DNA from: an uncultured Eubacteriales bacterium
GTDB lineage: Bacteria > Bacillota > Clostridia > Oscillospirales > Oscillospiraceae
DNA length: 64,000 nt
Direction: 5' to 3'
Assembly: GCA_900317425.1 (NCBI GenBank)
Contig: ONGR01000001.1
Location: forward strand, 85,368-149,367
In this document: piece after piece, positions 34,211 to 41,991 of the stretch
Layout: each line of letters begins with the position of its first letter
How positions within the stretch are numbered: position 1 is the first letter of the stretch
Notes under the pieces: generated by a model
Databases searched by the model: none
Told to the model about the DNA's origin: nothing
Seen by the model: the letters and a program-made list of their open reading frames with translations, nothing else
Made by a program: the position numbers and the translations under genes

Positions 34211-34356
34211 ATCGGATATACCTATATGGCAAGATACAACAAACTGCACAATTCGTAAAGACCAATTCGGTAAAATCAAACAAAAAGTAAAGAATTGACT
34301 TGACATATCGGTAAAACCGATATATATTTTCATACACAGACATCGGGTTTTCCGAT
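34211..34356. promoter_or_regulatory. CI/Cro operator region
   Basis: Repeated sites of the form ATCGG-N5-CCGAT: 34211-34225 (ATCGG/CCTAT), 34308-34320 within an 8-bp-armed palindrome at 34305-34323, and 34342-34356 (ATCGG/CCGAT), plus a half site TTCGGTAAAA near 34266. They lie between the divergent repressor and cro genes. Confidence 0.8.
34300..34328 (+). promoter_or_regulatory. Early rightward promoter
   Basis: TTGACA, 17-bp spacer, TATATT. The spacer is occupied by the perfect palindrome ATATCGGT-AAA-ACCGATAT, so repressor binding would block polymerase directly. Confidence 0.85.
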
Positions 34357-34379
34357 TTACAAAGGAAGGAGGTGGCAAA

Positions 34380-34571
34380 ATGAATATCCGGGAGCTCCGC
34401 AAGGCCGCAGGCCTTACTCAGAGCCAGCTGGCGGAGAAGGTCGGCGTTGCTCAAGCGACGGTTGCCGAGTGGGAGCGTGGCGACTATTTCCCCAGCGCAC
34501 AGAAGCTGCCGTCTATTGCCGAGGCACTCGACTGCACAGTTGGCGATCTCTACCGCACCGACACCTTATGA
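34380..34571 (+). CDS. Cro-like XRE regulator
   Basis: 63 residues, a lone helix-turn-helix domain (GLTQSQLAEKVGVAQATVAEWERGDYFPS). AAGGAGGTGG sits before the ATG. First gene of the rightward early operon, opposite the CI-like repressor, so it is probably the lytic-side regulator binding the same operators. Confidence 0.88.
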   Translation: MNIRELRKAAGLTQSQLAEKVGVAQATVAEWERGDYFPSAQKLPSIAEALDCTVGDLYRTDTL

Positions 34572-34585
34572 AAGGAGGATGTTGT

Positions 34586-34795
34586 ATGAATTACCCGAAA
34601 GGGGAGACCGTCTGGCTGACGGCCCATGACAAGAACCGTGAGATTCGCTATATCATCACCAGCCCGCCCGATCGGCACGTGTACTATCTCTACACGCCGG
34701 AGCCGGACGGTTCCTGGAAACGCTGGGGCAAAGACACCTCTGCCGGCCGGCTGGAGCAGCGGTACTTGAATCGGAGGTGTCAGGATGCTCTATAA
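34586..34795 (+). CDS. Hypothetical early phage protein
   Basis: 69 residues, rich in aromatic and charged residues (RYIITSPPDRHVYYLYTPEPDGSWKRWGKD); it looks like a small beta-sheet domain. AAAGGAGGATG precedes the ATG; it overlaps the next start by 11 bp. No family recognised. Confidence 0.65.
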   Translation: MNYPKGETVWLTAHDKNREIRYIITSPPDRHVYYLYTPEPDGSWKRWGKDTSAGRLEQRYLNRRCQDAL

Positions 34796-35291
34796 GAACA
34801 GTTTATCACAGCCCGGCGGCATGTCCATTGACCGGAAGCCGCAGAATCCCATCCAAAAGGCGCGGATCCGTCGCGGTCTGACGCAGGAGGGTCTGGCGGA
34901 GCGTACCGGTTATTCTGCCGACAGCATCCGGGCCTGGGAATCCGGCGTGAGGATGCCATCGCTGGAGGCCCTGGAGATCCTGCAGCGTGAGCTGAGGGCG
35001 CCGTGGCTGACCGGCAGATTCCTCCGCATACAAACGGAGGCGCTGGCGCCGATTCTGCCCAACTTCGAGGTGGACAGGCCCCTGGCCGAGGCGGCAGCGC
35101 GGTATATCAGCTGCATTCTGGCCTGGACGGACGGGCGCTTTGACCGGCACCTGCTGGCCATGATTGCCGACGGCCGGATCGACGAAACGGAAAAGGCCGA
35201 CTACAGCGCCATTATGGAAATGGCGGAGCAGACGACCAAGGCGTACCTGGAATTGAAATTTGCGGACACCAGAAAGGAGCCAAGAGGATGA
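34785..35291 (+). CDS. XRE-family HTH protein with C-terminal extension
   Basis: 168 residues. An N-terminal lead of about 22, then a helix-turn-helix (ARIRRGLTQEGLAERTGYSADSIRAWESGVRMPS) and a helical C-terminal region of about 90 residues (AEAAARYISCILAWTDGRFD). Probably an early transcriptional regulator; the partner of the C-domain is unknown. Confidence 0.78.
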   Translation: MLYKNSLSQPGGMSIDRKPQNPIQKARIRRGLTQEGLAERTGYSADSIRAWESGVRMPSLEALEILQRELRAPWLTGRFLRIQTEALAPILPNFEVDRPLAEAAARYISCILAWTDGRFDRHLLAMIADGRIDETEKADYSAIMEMAEQTTKAYLELKFADTRKEPRG

Positions 35292-35500
35292 CAAGGAAAA
35301 CGCTGCAGGATCTGATCGACAGCGAGAAGGACTTCTTCGTGGCCGAAGATGTCGCCGGTGTGCTGGGGTGCGATGCCCACACGCTGCGCCTGACGGCCCG
35401 CCAGCGTCCGGAGCTGCTTCAGTTCCCCACGATCTGCATGGGAAACCGGGTGAAGATCCCCAGGATCCCCTTCCTCCGCACCATGGGCGTTGCGGTATGA
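35288..35500 (+). CDS. Excisionase/MerR-like small DNA-binding protein
   Basis: 70 residues: a short lead, then FFVAEDVAGVLGCDAHTLRLTARQRPELLQFPTICMGNRVKIPR, the pattern of winged-helix Xis or DNA-binding helix domains (domain starting with V/A-E-DVA, then a wing strand). It overlaps the preceding stop (ATGA). An excision or regulatory role is inferred. Confidence 0.6.
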   Translation: MTRKTLQDLIDSEKDFFVAEDVAGVLGCDAHTLRLTARQRPELLQFPTICMGNRVKIPRIPFLRTMGVAV

Positions 35501-35513
35501 GGAGGTGAGACGG

Positions 35514-35654
35514 ATGGAAATGGTAATGATCATCATCGGCGCCGCCGCGTTGGCCGGCTGGACGACGCAGCTGATCACGGCGATCGACACGCCGAAGACA
35601 AAAAGAGAGCCCCAGAGCAGCGGGAACTACTCCAGGGCTCGGTGTGGTCGGTAA
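35514..35654 (+). CDS. Tiny single-pass membrane protein
   Basis: 46 codons: a hydrophobic helix at about residues 3-22 (MVMIIIGAAALAGWTTQLITAI) and a basic, polar tail. A strong GAGGAGGTGAG ribosome site sits just upstream. Unknown function; small membrane peptides in early phage operons are common. Confidence 0.55.
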   Translation: MEMVMIIIGAAALAGWTTQLITAIDTPKTKREPQSSGNYSRARCGR

Positions 35655-35716
35655 ACCACTAGGACATGTGTATTATACCATACCACTAGGATTTTTGCAA
35701 GCGAGGAGGAAAGAAA

Positions 35717-36505
35717 TTGGGCGACAAATTAAAGCTGGTTCGAAAGTCGGGCTTTACGACGCTGCCAAACGCGGTCGTCCGGGATCCTCGCCTCAACTTC
35801 CAGGCCAAGGGCCTGTTTTGGCTCATGTTCTCCCTGCCAGACGACTGGGAGTTCTCCATCGGCGGCCTGGTCGCCGTGGCCGGAGGAGGCAGAGGGAACG
35901 GCAAGGACGCTGTGAGAGCGTCGCTGAATATGCTGGAAGATGCTGGGTATCTCTTGCGGGAGCAGCGGCATGATGGGGCCGGAAAATTTACGGGCAATAC
36001 CTTCGTCCTCTACGACGAGAGCCTTATTCCGATGCAGGGCGAAGCGGGGGAAAAACCACCGTTGTCGGGTTTTCCGTCAACGGTTTTCCCGTCAACGGAA
36101 AAACCGTCGTCGGTTTTTCCGACGGTACTAAATAAAGATATACAAAGTAATACCCCCCATAATCCCCCCAAGGGGGGACGGCGTGCGCGATCCCCCGAGT
36201 GGAAGGAAGCGCCAGACTGGAAGCCGGAGCGATTCGCACGGTTCTGGTCATTCTATCCACGGGAGGGGCGCAAGGATAAACAGAAGGCTATCCGGGCATG
36301 GGACAAGCTCAAGCCGGACGATGCCACGCTGAAACTCATGGCGGACGCCCTCATCAAGCTGAAGGAGTCGGACGAATGGCAGCGCGGCATCGGGATCCCG
36401 TATGTCAGCACGTTCCTCAACGGCCATCGGTGGCTGGACGCGGAGTCGCTGGATGTGCCGCCCGATGATCTGGAGGTTGAGGAGGTGGCCGTTGGATGGA
36501 GATAA
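35717..36505 (+). CDS. Phage replication initiator (HTH domain)
   Basis: 262 residues with a TTG start after GAGGAGGAAAG. Residues about 15-80 are a winged-helix domain of phage replisome organisers (FTTLPNAVVRDPRLNFQAKGLFWLMFSLPDDWEFS, then VRASLNMLEDAGYL). A low-complexity middle (about 115-140) is encoded by repeats that look like origin iterons. The C-terminal part (FWSFYPREGRKDKQKAIRAWDKL...GIPYVSTFLNGHRWLD) is the helicase-loader-type segment seen before DnaB genes. It overlaps dnaB by 10 bp. Confidence 0.82.
   Translation: MGDKLKLVRKSGFTTLPNAVVRDPRLNFQAKGLFWLMFSLPDDWEFSIGGLVAVAGGGRGNGKDAVRASLNMLEDAGYLLREQRHDGAGKFTGNTFVLYDESLIPMQGEAGEKPPLSGFPSTVFPSTEKPSSVFPTVLNKDIQSNTPHNPPKGGRRARSPEWKEAPDWKPERFARFWSFYPREGRKDKQKAIRAWDKLKPDDATLKLMADALIKLKESDEWQRGIGIPYVSTFLNGHRWLDAESLDVPPDDLEVEEVAVGWR
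36049..36152. other. Candidate replication origin: iterons plus AT-rich tract
   Basis: Inside the initiator gene, four consecutive 15-bp units begin at 36067, 36082, 36097 and 36112 (GGTTTTCC-GTCAAC-like, some inverted: GGAAAAACCGTCGTC). They are followed by an AT-rich stretch, 36127-36152. Iterons then an AT-rich unwinding region inside the initiator gene is the lambda O/ori layout. Confidence 0.6.
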
Positions 36506-37884
36506 CCAATGACCGCCGCCTGGACGCCGAGCAGGCCGTCCTGGGATCGCTTCTGATCGACGAGAGCGTGGTGGGTAGGGTCCTGTCCACCGTGGATCCC
36601 CGGGACTTCCTGAGCGAGAATAACCGGCTGATCTATCAAGCAGCCCGAGACCTGTTCCGCGCCGGCGAGCCGGTTGACCCGGTTACCATCCGCGGCCGGC
36701 TGGGTCAGGACTTTACCGACTACCTGATGCAGTTGATCCAGATCACCGTCACCAGCGCCAACTGGCGGGTCTACGCGAAGATGATGCACGAGGAGGCCAC
36801 GCTGGCTCGGATCCGGGACGCCGCGCAGGATCTCACCACGGCCGTCAACCTGGACGAAGCCAGGCCGCTGGTGGCATCGATGACGCAGTATCTCAGCGAG
36901 AGCCAGCAGGTGGAGACCTGGAGTATGACCGATATCCTGACGCATTTCCGGGAGGCCCAATCCTCGACGGAGACGGTCAAATATGTCACCTACGGCATCA
37001 AGGAGCTGGACGAAGGCACCTACACGGAGCCCGGTGACGTGGTGATTATCGGTGGCTATCCCTCCGACGGCAAGACAGCTCTGTCGCTCATGTGGGCCTA
37101 TCACATGGCGAAGGATTACCGGGTCGGTTACATATCCATGGAGACCAGCAAGCCGAAAATCGGTGACCGTATGGTGACCCAGGCGATGCAGATCAGCTTC
37201 GACACGATCAAGCGCCGGACAATGGGGGAGGGGGACTGGGCCAATCTGGCCACAAAGTCCTCGGACTTCACCGACCGGAATCTCCACGTCGTCTCCGTCT
37301 CCGGCTGGACCGTGACAGACATCTCCGCCTATTGCCAGGCCATGGGCTTTGATATCGTGATCCTGGACTACGTGCAGCTGGTGCAGCCGGATCCCGGCCG
37401 GAGGTACGGCACGGATGCTGCCGCTATGGCTGCCGTGTCACGAGACCTGCACCGCTTTGCTCAGAGCACCGGTACCCTGGTAATCGAGCTGGCCCAGCTG
37501 AGCCGTCCTCCAAAACAGGTCGGCTGGCGGGAGCCTGATATGCACGACCTCAAGGAGACAGGCCAGTTTGAGCAGGACGCCGATACGATCTTCCTACTCT
37601 ACCAGCCCAAAGAGGGCACCAAGACGAAAGACGGCCGGACCCTGGACCCCGACACATCCCGCCTCATCAAGATTGCCAAGAACAAAGAGGGTCGCCGTGG
37701 CAAATGGCCGCTGCACTTCGACGGCCAGCATCAGACCTTCAGCGTGATGGTGGACGATCAGGGCCGCGTAGTAATGCTGCAGCTGGTGAACAAAGGCAAA
37801 AAAGCCAAGGTAAAGCGCGGCACTCAGATCCCCGGACAGACAGATCTCGCAGAGGTCGACGAGGACGAGGAGATGCCATTTTAA
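36496..37884 (+). CDS. Replicative DNA helicase DnaB
   Basis: 462 residues: N-terminal DnaB domain (about 1-105, AEQAVLGSLLIDESVV), linker, and RecA-type motor domain with Walker A GGYPSDGKTA (186-195), Walker B FDIVILDYVQL and arginine-rich QADTIFLLYQP-type C-part (FEQDADTIFLLYQPKE). It overlaps the initiator gene, the standard loader-helicase pair of a phage replication module. Confidence 0.95.
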   Translation: MEITNDRRLDAEQAVLGSLLIDESVVGRVLSTVDPRDFLSENNRLIYQAARDLFRAGEPVDPVTIRGRLGQDFTDYLMQLIQITVTSANWRVYAKMMHEEATLARIRDAAQDLTTAVNLDEARPLVASMTQYLSESQQVETWSMTDILTHFREAQSSTETVKYVTYGIKELDEGTYTEPGDVVIIGGYPSDGKTALSLMWAYHMAKDYRVGYISMETSKPKIGDRMVTQAMQISFDTIKRRTMGEGDWANLATKSSDFTDRNLHVVSVSGWTVTDISAYCQAMGFDIVILDYVQLVQPDPGRRYGTDAAAMAAVSRDLHRFAQSTGTLVIELAQLSRPPKQVGWREPDMHDLKETGQFEQDADTIFLLYQPKEGTKTKDGRTLDPDTSRLIKIAKNKEGRRGKWPLHFDGQHQTFSVMVDDQGRVVMLQLVNKGKKAKVKRGTQIPGQTDLAEVDEDEEMPF

Positions 37885-37903
37885 CACAAGAGGAGGCAGC
37901 GAT

Positions 37904-38275
37904 ATGACAGACCGACAGATCCAGCTTCTGCACAGCGAGGTGCAGCGGCACGTGTCCCTGGCAATGGCCAGCCGGGAGCCGGCGATCCACCGCGGACACA
38001 TGGAGGTGGCCGAGGCCCTGTCCGCTGCCATCCAGGAGCACACAGAAGAAACGAAGGAGGAGTCTTTATGCGAACACCATATTTCCCCGCTGTCGGCGAG
38101 ACGCCGAATTGCGACGTCTGTGAGCGGGAAGGCTGCCACAGCCGAGGGAAGTTTCAGAGGGATTATCGGACGTTTTCTTACACATCTGGGCGCTGCCCGC
38201 GTCTCCCGGACATTCATGACCGAATGGAGCCGGAAGATGCTGCATTGTGGGCGTCGCTTCATACGGAGGAGGTAG
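37904..38275 (+). CDS. Hypothetical early protein, 3' half overlaps next gene
   Basis: 123 codons. The first 55 or so residues (MTDRQIQLLHSEVQRHVSLAMAS...EALSAAIQEHTEETKEESL) look like a real helical protein with GAGGCAGCG upstream. From codon 56 onward the frame runs opposite 38068-38286, a better gene, and turns arginine- and serine-rich as shadow frames do. The true end may have been lost by a small indel. Function unknown. Confidence 0.45.
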   Translation: MTDRQIQLLHSEVQRHVSLAMASREPAIHRGHMEVAEALSAAIQEHTEETKEESLCEHHISPLSARRRIATSVSGKAATAEGSFRGIIGRFLTHLGAARVSRTFMTEWSRKMLHCGRRFIRRR

Positions 38276-38286
38276 ATCATGCGTGA
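38068..38286 (+). CDS. Small cysteine-containing phage protein
   Basis: 72 residues with a cysteine cluster (CDVCEREGCHSRGKF, then CPRLPD) that could bind one zinc. GAAGGAGGAGTC lies 7 nt before the ATG, better than the overlapping frame from 37904. It overlaps the next start by 8 bp. Unknown function. Confidence 0.65.
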   Translation: MRTPYFPAVGETPNCDVCEREGCHSRGKFQRDYRTFSYTSGRCPRLPDIHDRMEPEDAALWASLHTEEVDHA

Positions 38287-38494
38287 GAAAATCATCAATC
38301 CCCCGGCGCCTGTCGCGCTGGGTGACCCGTACAAGTTCCATCCGTCGGCCTTCACCAACGAGTCCCCTGGTGGAATCCGCCAGAAGGCCGGCAAGGTGAA
38401 AGGCGAGGTCAAGTTCATCCATGCCACGCACCGTTTCTTCACCGTCGAGTACGAGGTGGACGGCAAGCGACTGCGTGAATCATTCAAATTCTGA
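38279..38494 (+). CDS. Hypothetical phage protein
   Basis: 71 residues, probable small beta barrel (KVKGEVKFIHATHRFFTVEYEVDGKRLRESFKF at the C-terminus). The same ending is common in short early proteins of Firmicutes phages. It is 17 bp before parA and in the same operon. Confidence 0.65.
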   Translation: MREKIINPPAPVALGDPYKFHPSAFTNESPGGIRQKAGKVKGEVKFIHATHRFFTVEYEVDGKRLRESFKF

Positions 38495-38511
38495 CAAAAC
38501 GGAGGTAAACC

Positions 38512-39291
38512 ATGAGGACAACTGTAATTGTAAACAACAAGGGCGGCGTCGGGAAAACCGTCACGAGCATCAATATGGCGGCGATCCTCGCCACCGACCA
38601 CAAAAAGCGGGTGCTTCTGATCGATGCCGATAGCCAGCACAACGCCACGAGTTTCTTTGGCGCCGATCAGGACGCAGGCAACCTGTCGGACTATCTGATG
38701 AGCCGAAATGAGCCGTATTACCCCAGCATGATTCAGTCCACGGATATTCCGGGACTGGATATCCTGGCAGGAAACGATGGCCTGATGGCGCTGGACATCT
38801 CCGCCATCAACGGCGGCCACGTCAACAAAATGGCGCTGGTGGGTCTCTTTGCCGCCATCGCTGAGGACGACGCCTACGATCACATCATCGTGGACTGTCC
38901 GCCCGCGTTTAATGCGGCCTCCACGGCGGCTCTGGCGGCATGCGACGAGGCTGTCATTCCCACCAAGCTGGACGCTTTCTCCATGGAGGGTATGGCCAAC
39001 GTTCTGTATCAGATTCACACGATGCATCAAGTCAACCCACGACTGCGGGTTGTTGGCTGTCTCATCACCATGTGGAACAAAACACAGAAGGAATACGAAG
39101 CTCAGCTGCGCAAGTTCAATGACCGGATGCTACCGGTTTACAAGCAGATGATTCGCAACAGTGAAAAAGTGGACGGCATGACCCACAGTGGAGATCCCCT
39201 GACGATCTACAGCCCCCACAGCTCGGCCGGCGTGGACTATCGCCGCTGGGTGCGGGAGTACCTGGGAGAGGAGGACGGCAAAAATGGGTAA
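38512..39291 (+). CDS. parA: ParA family partition ATPase
   Basis: 259 residues, a Soj-type ParA without N-terminal HTH. Deviant Walker A KGGVGKT at 10-16 (signature Lys10), Walker A' LIDADSQHNAT, Walker B IIVDCPPAF. ParA uses ATP-dependent DNA binding to move ParB-bound cargo. It overlaps parB by 8 bp. AAACGGAGG precedes the ATG. In phages, ParAB usually means maintenance as a plasmid-like replicon at some stage. Confidence 0.93.
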   Translation: MRTTVIVNNKGGVGKTVTSINMAAILATDHKKRVLLIDADSQHNATSFFGADQDAGNLSDYLMSRNEPYYPSMIQSTDIPGLDILAGNDGLMALDISAINGGHVNKMALVGLFAAIAEDDAYDHIIVDCPPAFNAASTAALAACDEAVIPTKLDAFSMEGMANVLYQIHTMHQVNPRLRVVGCLITMWNKTQKEYEAQLRKFNDRMLPVYKQMIRNSEKVDGMTHSGDPLTIYSPHSSAGVDYRRWVREYLGEEDGKNG

Positions 39292-40921
39292 GGGATTTAA
39301 TCTTGCAGACACGTTTGGCGCGGCCCTGCAAAATGTGCCCAATTCGGGCACAGCACAGATAACGCCGATTGATATTGACCTTCTGTATGCAGATCCCAAA
39401 AACTTCTATCGTATCGATCCCGATGATGTCAGCAGGCTAGCCGATTCAATTTCCGATGTCGGTGTCCGTCAGCCGCTGGATGTGCGGCCACATCCGGATC
39501 TGCCGGGCAGCTATATGGTCATCAGCGGCCATCGGCGCCGCCAGGCAATCCTCCAGCTGGTTGCAGATGGACGAGAGGATCTGCGAATGGTGCCGTGCGT
39601 TGTTGATACGACTGAGGGTACGCCAGAGGTGTGGGAGTATAAGCTGATCCTCGGCAATGCGGAGACCCGCAAGCTGTCTGACGCAGAGTTGGCCGAGCAG
39701 GCGGCACACTTGACAGACGTGCTCTACGCCCTAAAGCAGCAAGGCTATTCTTTCTCCGGTCGCATGCGTGACATCGTGGCGGAAGCCTGCCAGGTCAGCA
39801 AGTCCAAGCTGGCCCGGCTCAAGGTTATCCAGGAGAGACTCTACGACCCCATCAGACGGGGTTGGGAGGCGGGTATCCTCTCTGAGGCATCCGCCTATCT
39901 CCTTGCCCAGCAGGATCCAAAAATCCAGGAAACGGTACACCGGAAGTATAGCTCGACCGCATGGGATATGACAACGGAAGACCTCCAGAAGGTCATTGAC
40001 CGGTGTAAGTCCGACGCCTTGGATAAGTCTATTGACAAGCTGGATGAGATCATTCGGAAGAAAAAACAGCCAGAACGGTCTCCTGTGGATGCCGGCAAGG
40101 ACTATGTAGAGCAGCTCAGAAAAGAAGATGAGAGATTTTTCAACCAGCTCCGCAAGGTGGCGTCCAGTTTTATCTGCGGGCTGGTGCGAGATCTCCCCAC
40201 TACCAGACGCGACAGCATTGACCGCCTGCGCATTGCGAATCGTTCTCGTGGCTTTGCTGGCGGGGGATGCGACGGCGACGGTTCCAACAAGGGCCTCACG
40301 CTGGATTCCCTTGGCAAGCACCCCATCACTCGGTCTTGGACCGACGTGTGGGACATGCTGGCTCTGATTGCTCTCCACGATTATACTCAGAATCGTGAGG
40401 CAAAGGCGCAGAACCTACGGGAGCGGGACAATCTGAATGATTTGCGGGCGAGGCTGGAGTCTGCGCCCATGGTCAGATGGAATCATAGGCAGGTCAAGCC
40501 GCCTGAGAACGCGACGCTCCTCACGAGCTACTTTACCAGCGCAGGCAGCATAGTCTACCGCGTCGCCGTTTGGACCGGTAAACGCTGGGTAGACCCTGCA
40601 AATCAAAAAAAGGAGCTGACAGGGCTCCAGGTCGATAGATGGATGCGGATTCCGGTGTTCGGACAGGTGTTCGTGGAGGATTCAACGCCTGCTGCGGTGC
40701 CGGCTGCGGCTGCTTCGCTGTCCGGCTGGTGCCCTGCAGATACACCGCCTACACATCCCTGTGACTGCGTGGTAGAATTCGACCTGGGAGACGGGCATCT
40801 GGATAAGATTCTTTGCCGATGGGACGGCGATACATATTGTTGGCGCAACGACAGCCACCGTGTTGATATGCAGCCGGTCAAGTGGATCGAGTTGCCGGAG
40901 GATGCGGAAGGAGGCTCGTGA
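39284..40921 (+). CDS. parB: ParB-like protein with C-terminal tandem DUF551-like modules
   Basis: 545 residues, much longer than ordinary ParB. Residues 24-110 are the ParB/Srx CTPase-like domain (YADPKNFYRID, then SGHRRRQAI at 81-89). Residues about 145-200 hold the HTH (FSGRMRDIVAEACQVSKSKLARLKVIQ). A lysine-rich linker follows. Residues about 410-475 and 485-545 are two similar tryptophan-rich units (W...P...VYRVAVWTGKRW...VDRWMRIP and WCPADTPP...ILCRWDGDTYCW...VKWIELP) resembling DUF551. A candidate parS lies within its own codons 17-23. Confidence 0.85.
   Translation: MGKGFNLADTFGAALQNVPNSGTAQITPIDIDLLYADPKNFYRIDPDDVSRLADSISDVGVRQPLDVRPHPDLPGSYMVISGHRRRQAILQLVADGREDLRMVPCVVDTTEGTPEVWEYKLILGNAETRKLSDAELAEQAAHLTDVLYALKQQGYSFSGRMRDIVAEACQVSKSKLARLKVIQERLYDPIRRGWEAGILSEASAYLLAQQDPKIQETVHRKYSSTAWDMTTEDLQKVIDRCKSDALDKSIDKLDEIIRKKKQPERSPVDAGKDYVEQLRKEDERFFNQLRKVASSFICGLVRDLPTTRRDSIDRLRIANRSRGFAGGGCDGDGSNKGLTLDSLGKHPITRSWTDVWDMLALIALHDYTQNREAKAQNLRERDNLNDLRARLESAPMVRWNHRQVKPPENATLLTSYFTSAGSIVYRVAVWTGKRWVDPANQKKELTGLQVDRWMRIPVFGQVFVEDSTPAAVPAAAASLSGWCPADTPPTHPCDCVVEFDLGDGHLDKILCRWDGDTYCWRNDSHRVDMQPVKWIELPEDAEGGS
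39334..39352. repeat. Candidate parS-like site 1 (inside parB)
   Basis: TGTGCCCAATTCGGGCACA: 7-bp arms TGTGCCC / GGGCACA around AATTC. It is repeated exactly at 52828-52846, and 18 of 19 bases recur at 46803-46821. It encodes VPNSGT of ParB. Confidence 0.65.
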
Positions 40922-41220
40922 TGGCTGAAAAAGAGTATATTGAGCGAGAAGCGGCAATCTTTGAATTTGAAACGAACGGAAGCAACTTTGTTTACGGGAA
41001 AAAGGCGTGTAATGCTATTATTAGCAGGTTGAAAACCATCCCCGCTGCCGATGTGGTGGAGGTGGTTCACGCACATTGGGTAAAGCCGACAAAGATTGGT
41101 TGGCGCAGTGTTGATGTTCCGCATTGTTCTCATTGCAAAGAAATTCCTTGCGGCGTAGACATGAACACGCACTATTGCCCCAACTGCGGCGCAAAGATGG
41201 ACGGAGGTGCTGACAAGTGA
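40921..41220 (+). CDS. Zinc-ribbon phage protein
   Basis: 99 residues: helical N-terminus, the segment IPAADVVEVVHAHWVKP, then a zinc ribbon (CSHCKEIP ... HYCPNCGAKMDGG). This small family is frequent in Firmicutes phage accessory clusters. Its ATG overlaps the parB stop, so it is in the same operon. No known activity. Confidence 0.75.
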   Translation: MAEKEYIEREAAIFEFETNGSNFVYGKKACNAIISRLKTIPAADVVEVVHAHWVKPTKIGWRSVDVPHCSHCKEIPCGVDMNTHYCPNCGAKMDGGADK

Positions 41221-41651
41221 TTATCTGTGGTTTTCCGGGAACTGGCAAATCCACAATGGCAAGGTTTTCTCGCTGGGTGGATTTGGAGAGTACGCCGTTT
41301 AGCCGTCGTGGTCAATGGTTACTTTACGCAGAAGTGGCAAAGCATATGAGCGACAACGGCTATACTGTTATGGTGTCAACACACAAGGAAATGCTTGATG
41401 CACTTGAACAAATTGAAGCACCATATACCGTTGTGATACCACATCGCATGGATTATGAAATCTACTGTGATCGGTACGAATTGCGTGGGAACACACCTGA
41501 GTTCATTTCTAAAGTGTCAGAAAATTGGGAGGACTGGATTTCCAATATTATCAATGCACCATCTTTTTTGAAAACTGTTGTGATTTTGCCAAAAGGCGGG
41601 TGTATACAAGCGTGGGCAAAAGAAATGGACGGAGGTGCGAACGATGGTTGA
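41217..41651 (+). CDS. P-loop kinase-like protein
   Basis: 144 residues, GTG start overlapping the upstream stop. Walker A GFPGTGKST at residues 5-13 right at the N-terminus. Next comes a WVDLESTPF segment, then YTVMVSTHKEMLDAL and TVVIPHRMDYEIYCDRYELRG. The size and order suggest a small nucleotide or polynucleotide kinase-like fold. The substrate is unknown. It ends in the same MDGGA-type tail as its neighbour, a sign of shared ancestry or recombination of ends. Confidence 0.65.
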   Translation: MIICGFPGTGKSTMARFSRWVDLESTPFSRRGQWLLYAEVAKHMSDNGYTVMVSTHKEMLDALEQIEAPYTVVIPHRMDYEIYCDRYELRGNTPEFISKVSENWEDWISNIINAPSFLKTVVILPKGGCIQAWAKEMDGGANDG

Positions 41652-41991
41652 CTGCGCAAACTGCATTGAGAAGTGCCCACAGGCCGCGGCGGCAAATGAG
41701 ATTGCAAAGGGAAGAATGTTCGCCGAGCGTGAGTTCATTAATCTTATAAATAAAATCGAAAACGGAACGTTGGTAGAAGTGGTGCGGTGTAAAGATTGTA
41801 AGCACTGGTCAAGAATGTGCGGCGAGTCATACCTCGGAGAGCCGGGGCTGGGCAAATGCCGAAATGCGCGGTTCTTCGCCTTTGATTACGGATTTGAAAC
41901 GGAGGACAACTTCACCTGTGCAGACGGTGAGCGCAAAAAGGAGGGGACGAGTGATGGAGAGACTGACAGAGAGAGATTACAATGTGTCTGA
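41644..41991 (+). CDS. Cysteine-rich hypothetical phage protein
   Basis: 115 residues. An N-terminal CANCIEKCPQ motif, a helix, then VVRCKDCKHWSRMCGESYLGEPGLGKCRN and a late FTCADGERK: the CKDCKHW...C...C zinc-binding block common in phage accessory genes. GGAGGTGCG precedes the ATG. It overlaps both neighbours. Confidence 0.65.
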   Translation: MVDCANCIEKCPQAAAANEIAKGRMFAEREFINLINKIENGTLVEVVRCKDCKHWSRMCGESYLGEPGLGKCRNARFFAFDYGFETEDNFTCADGERKKEGTSDGETDRERLQCV

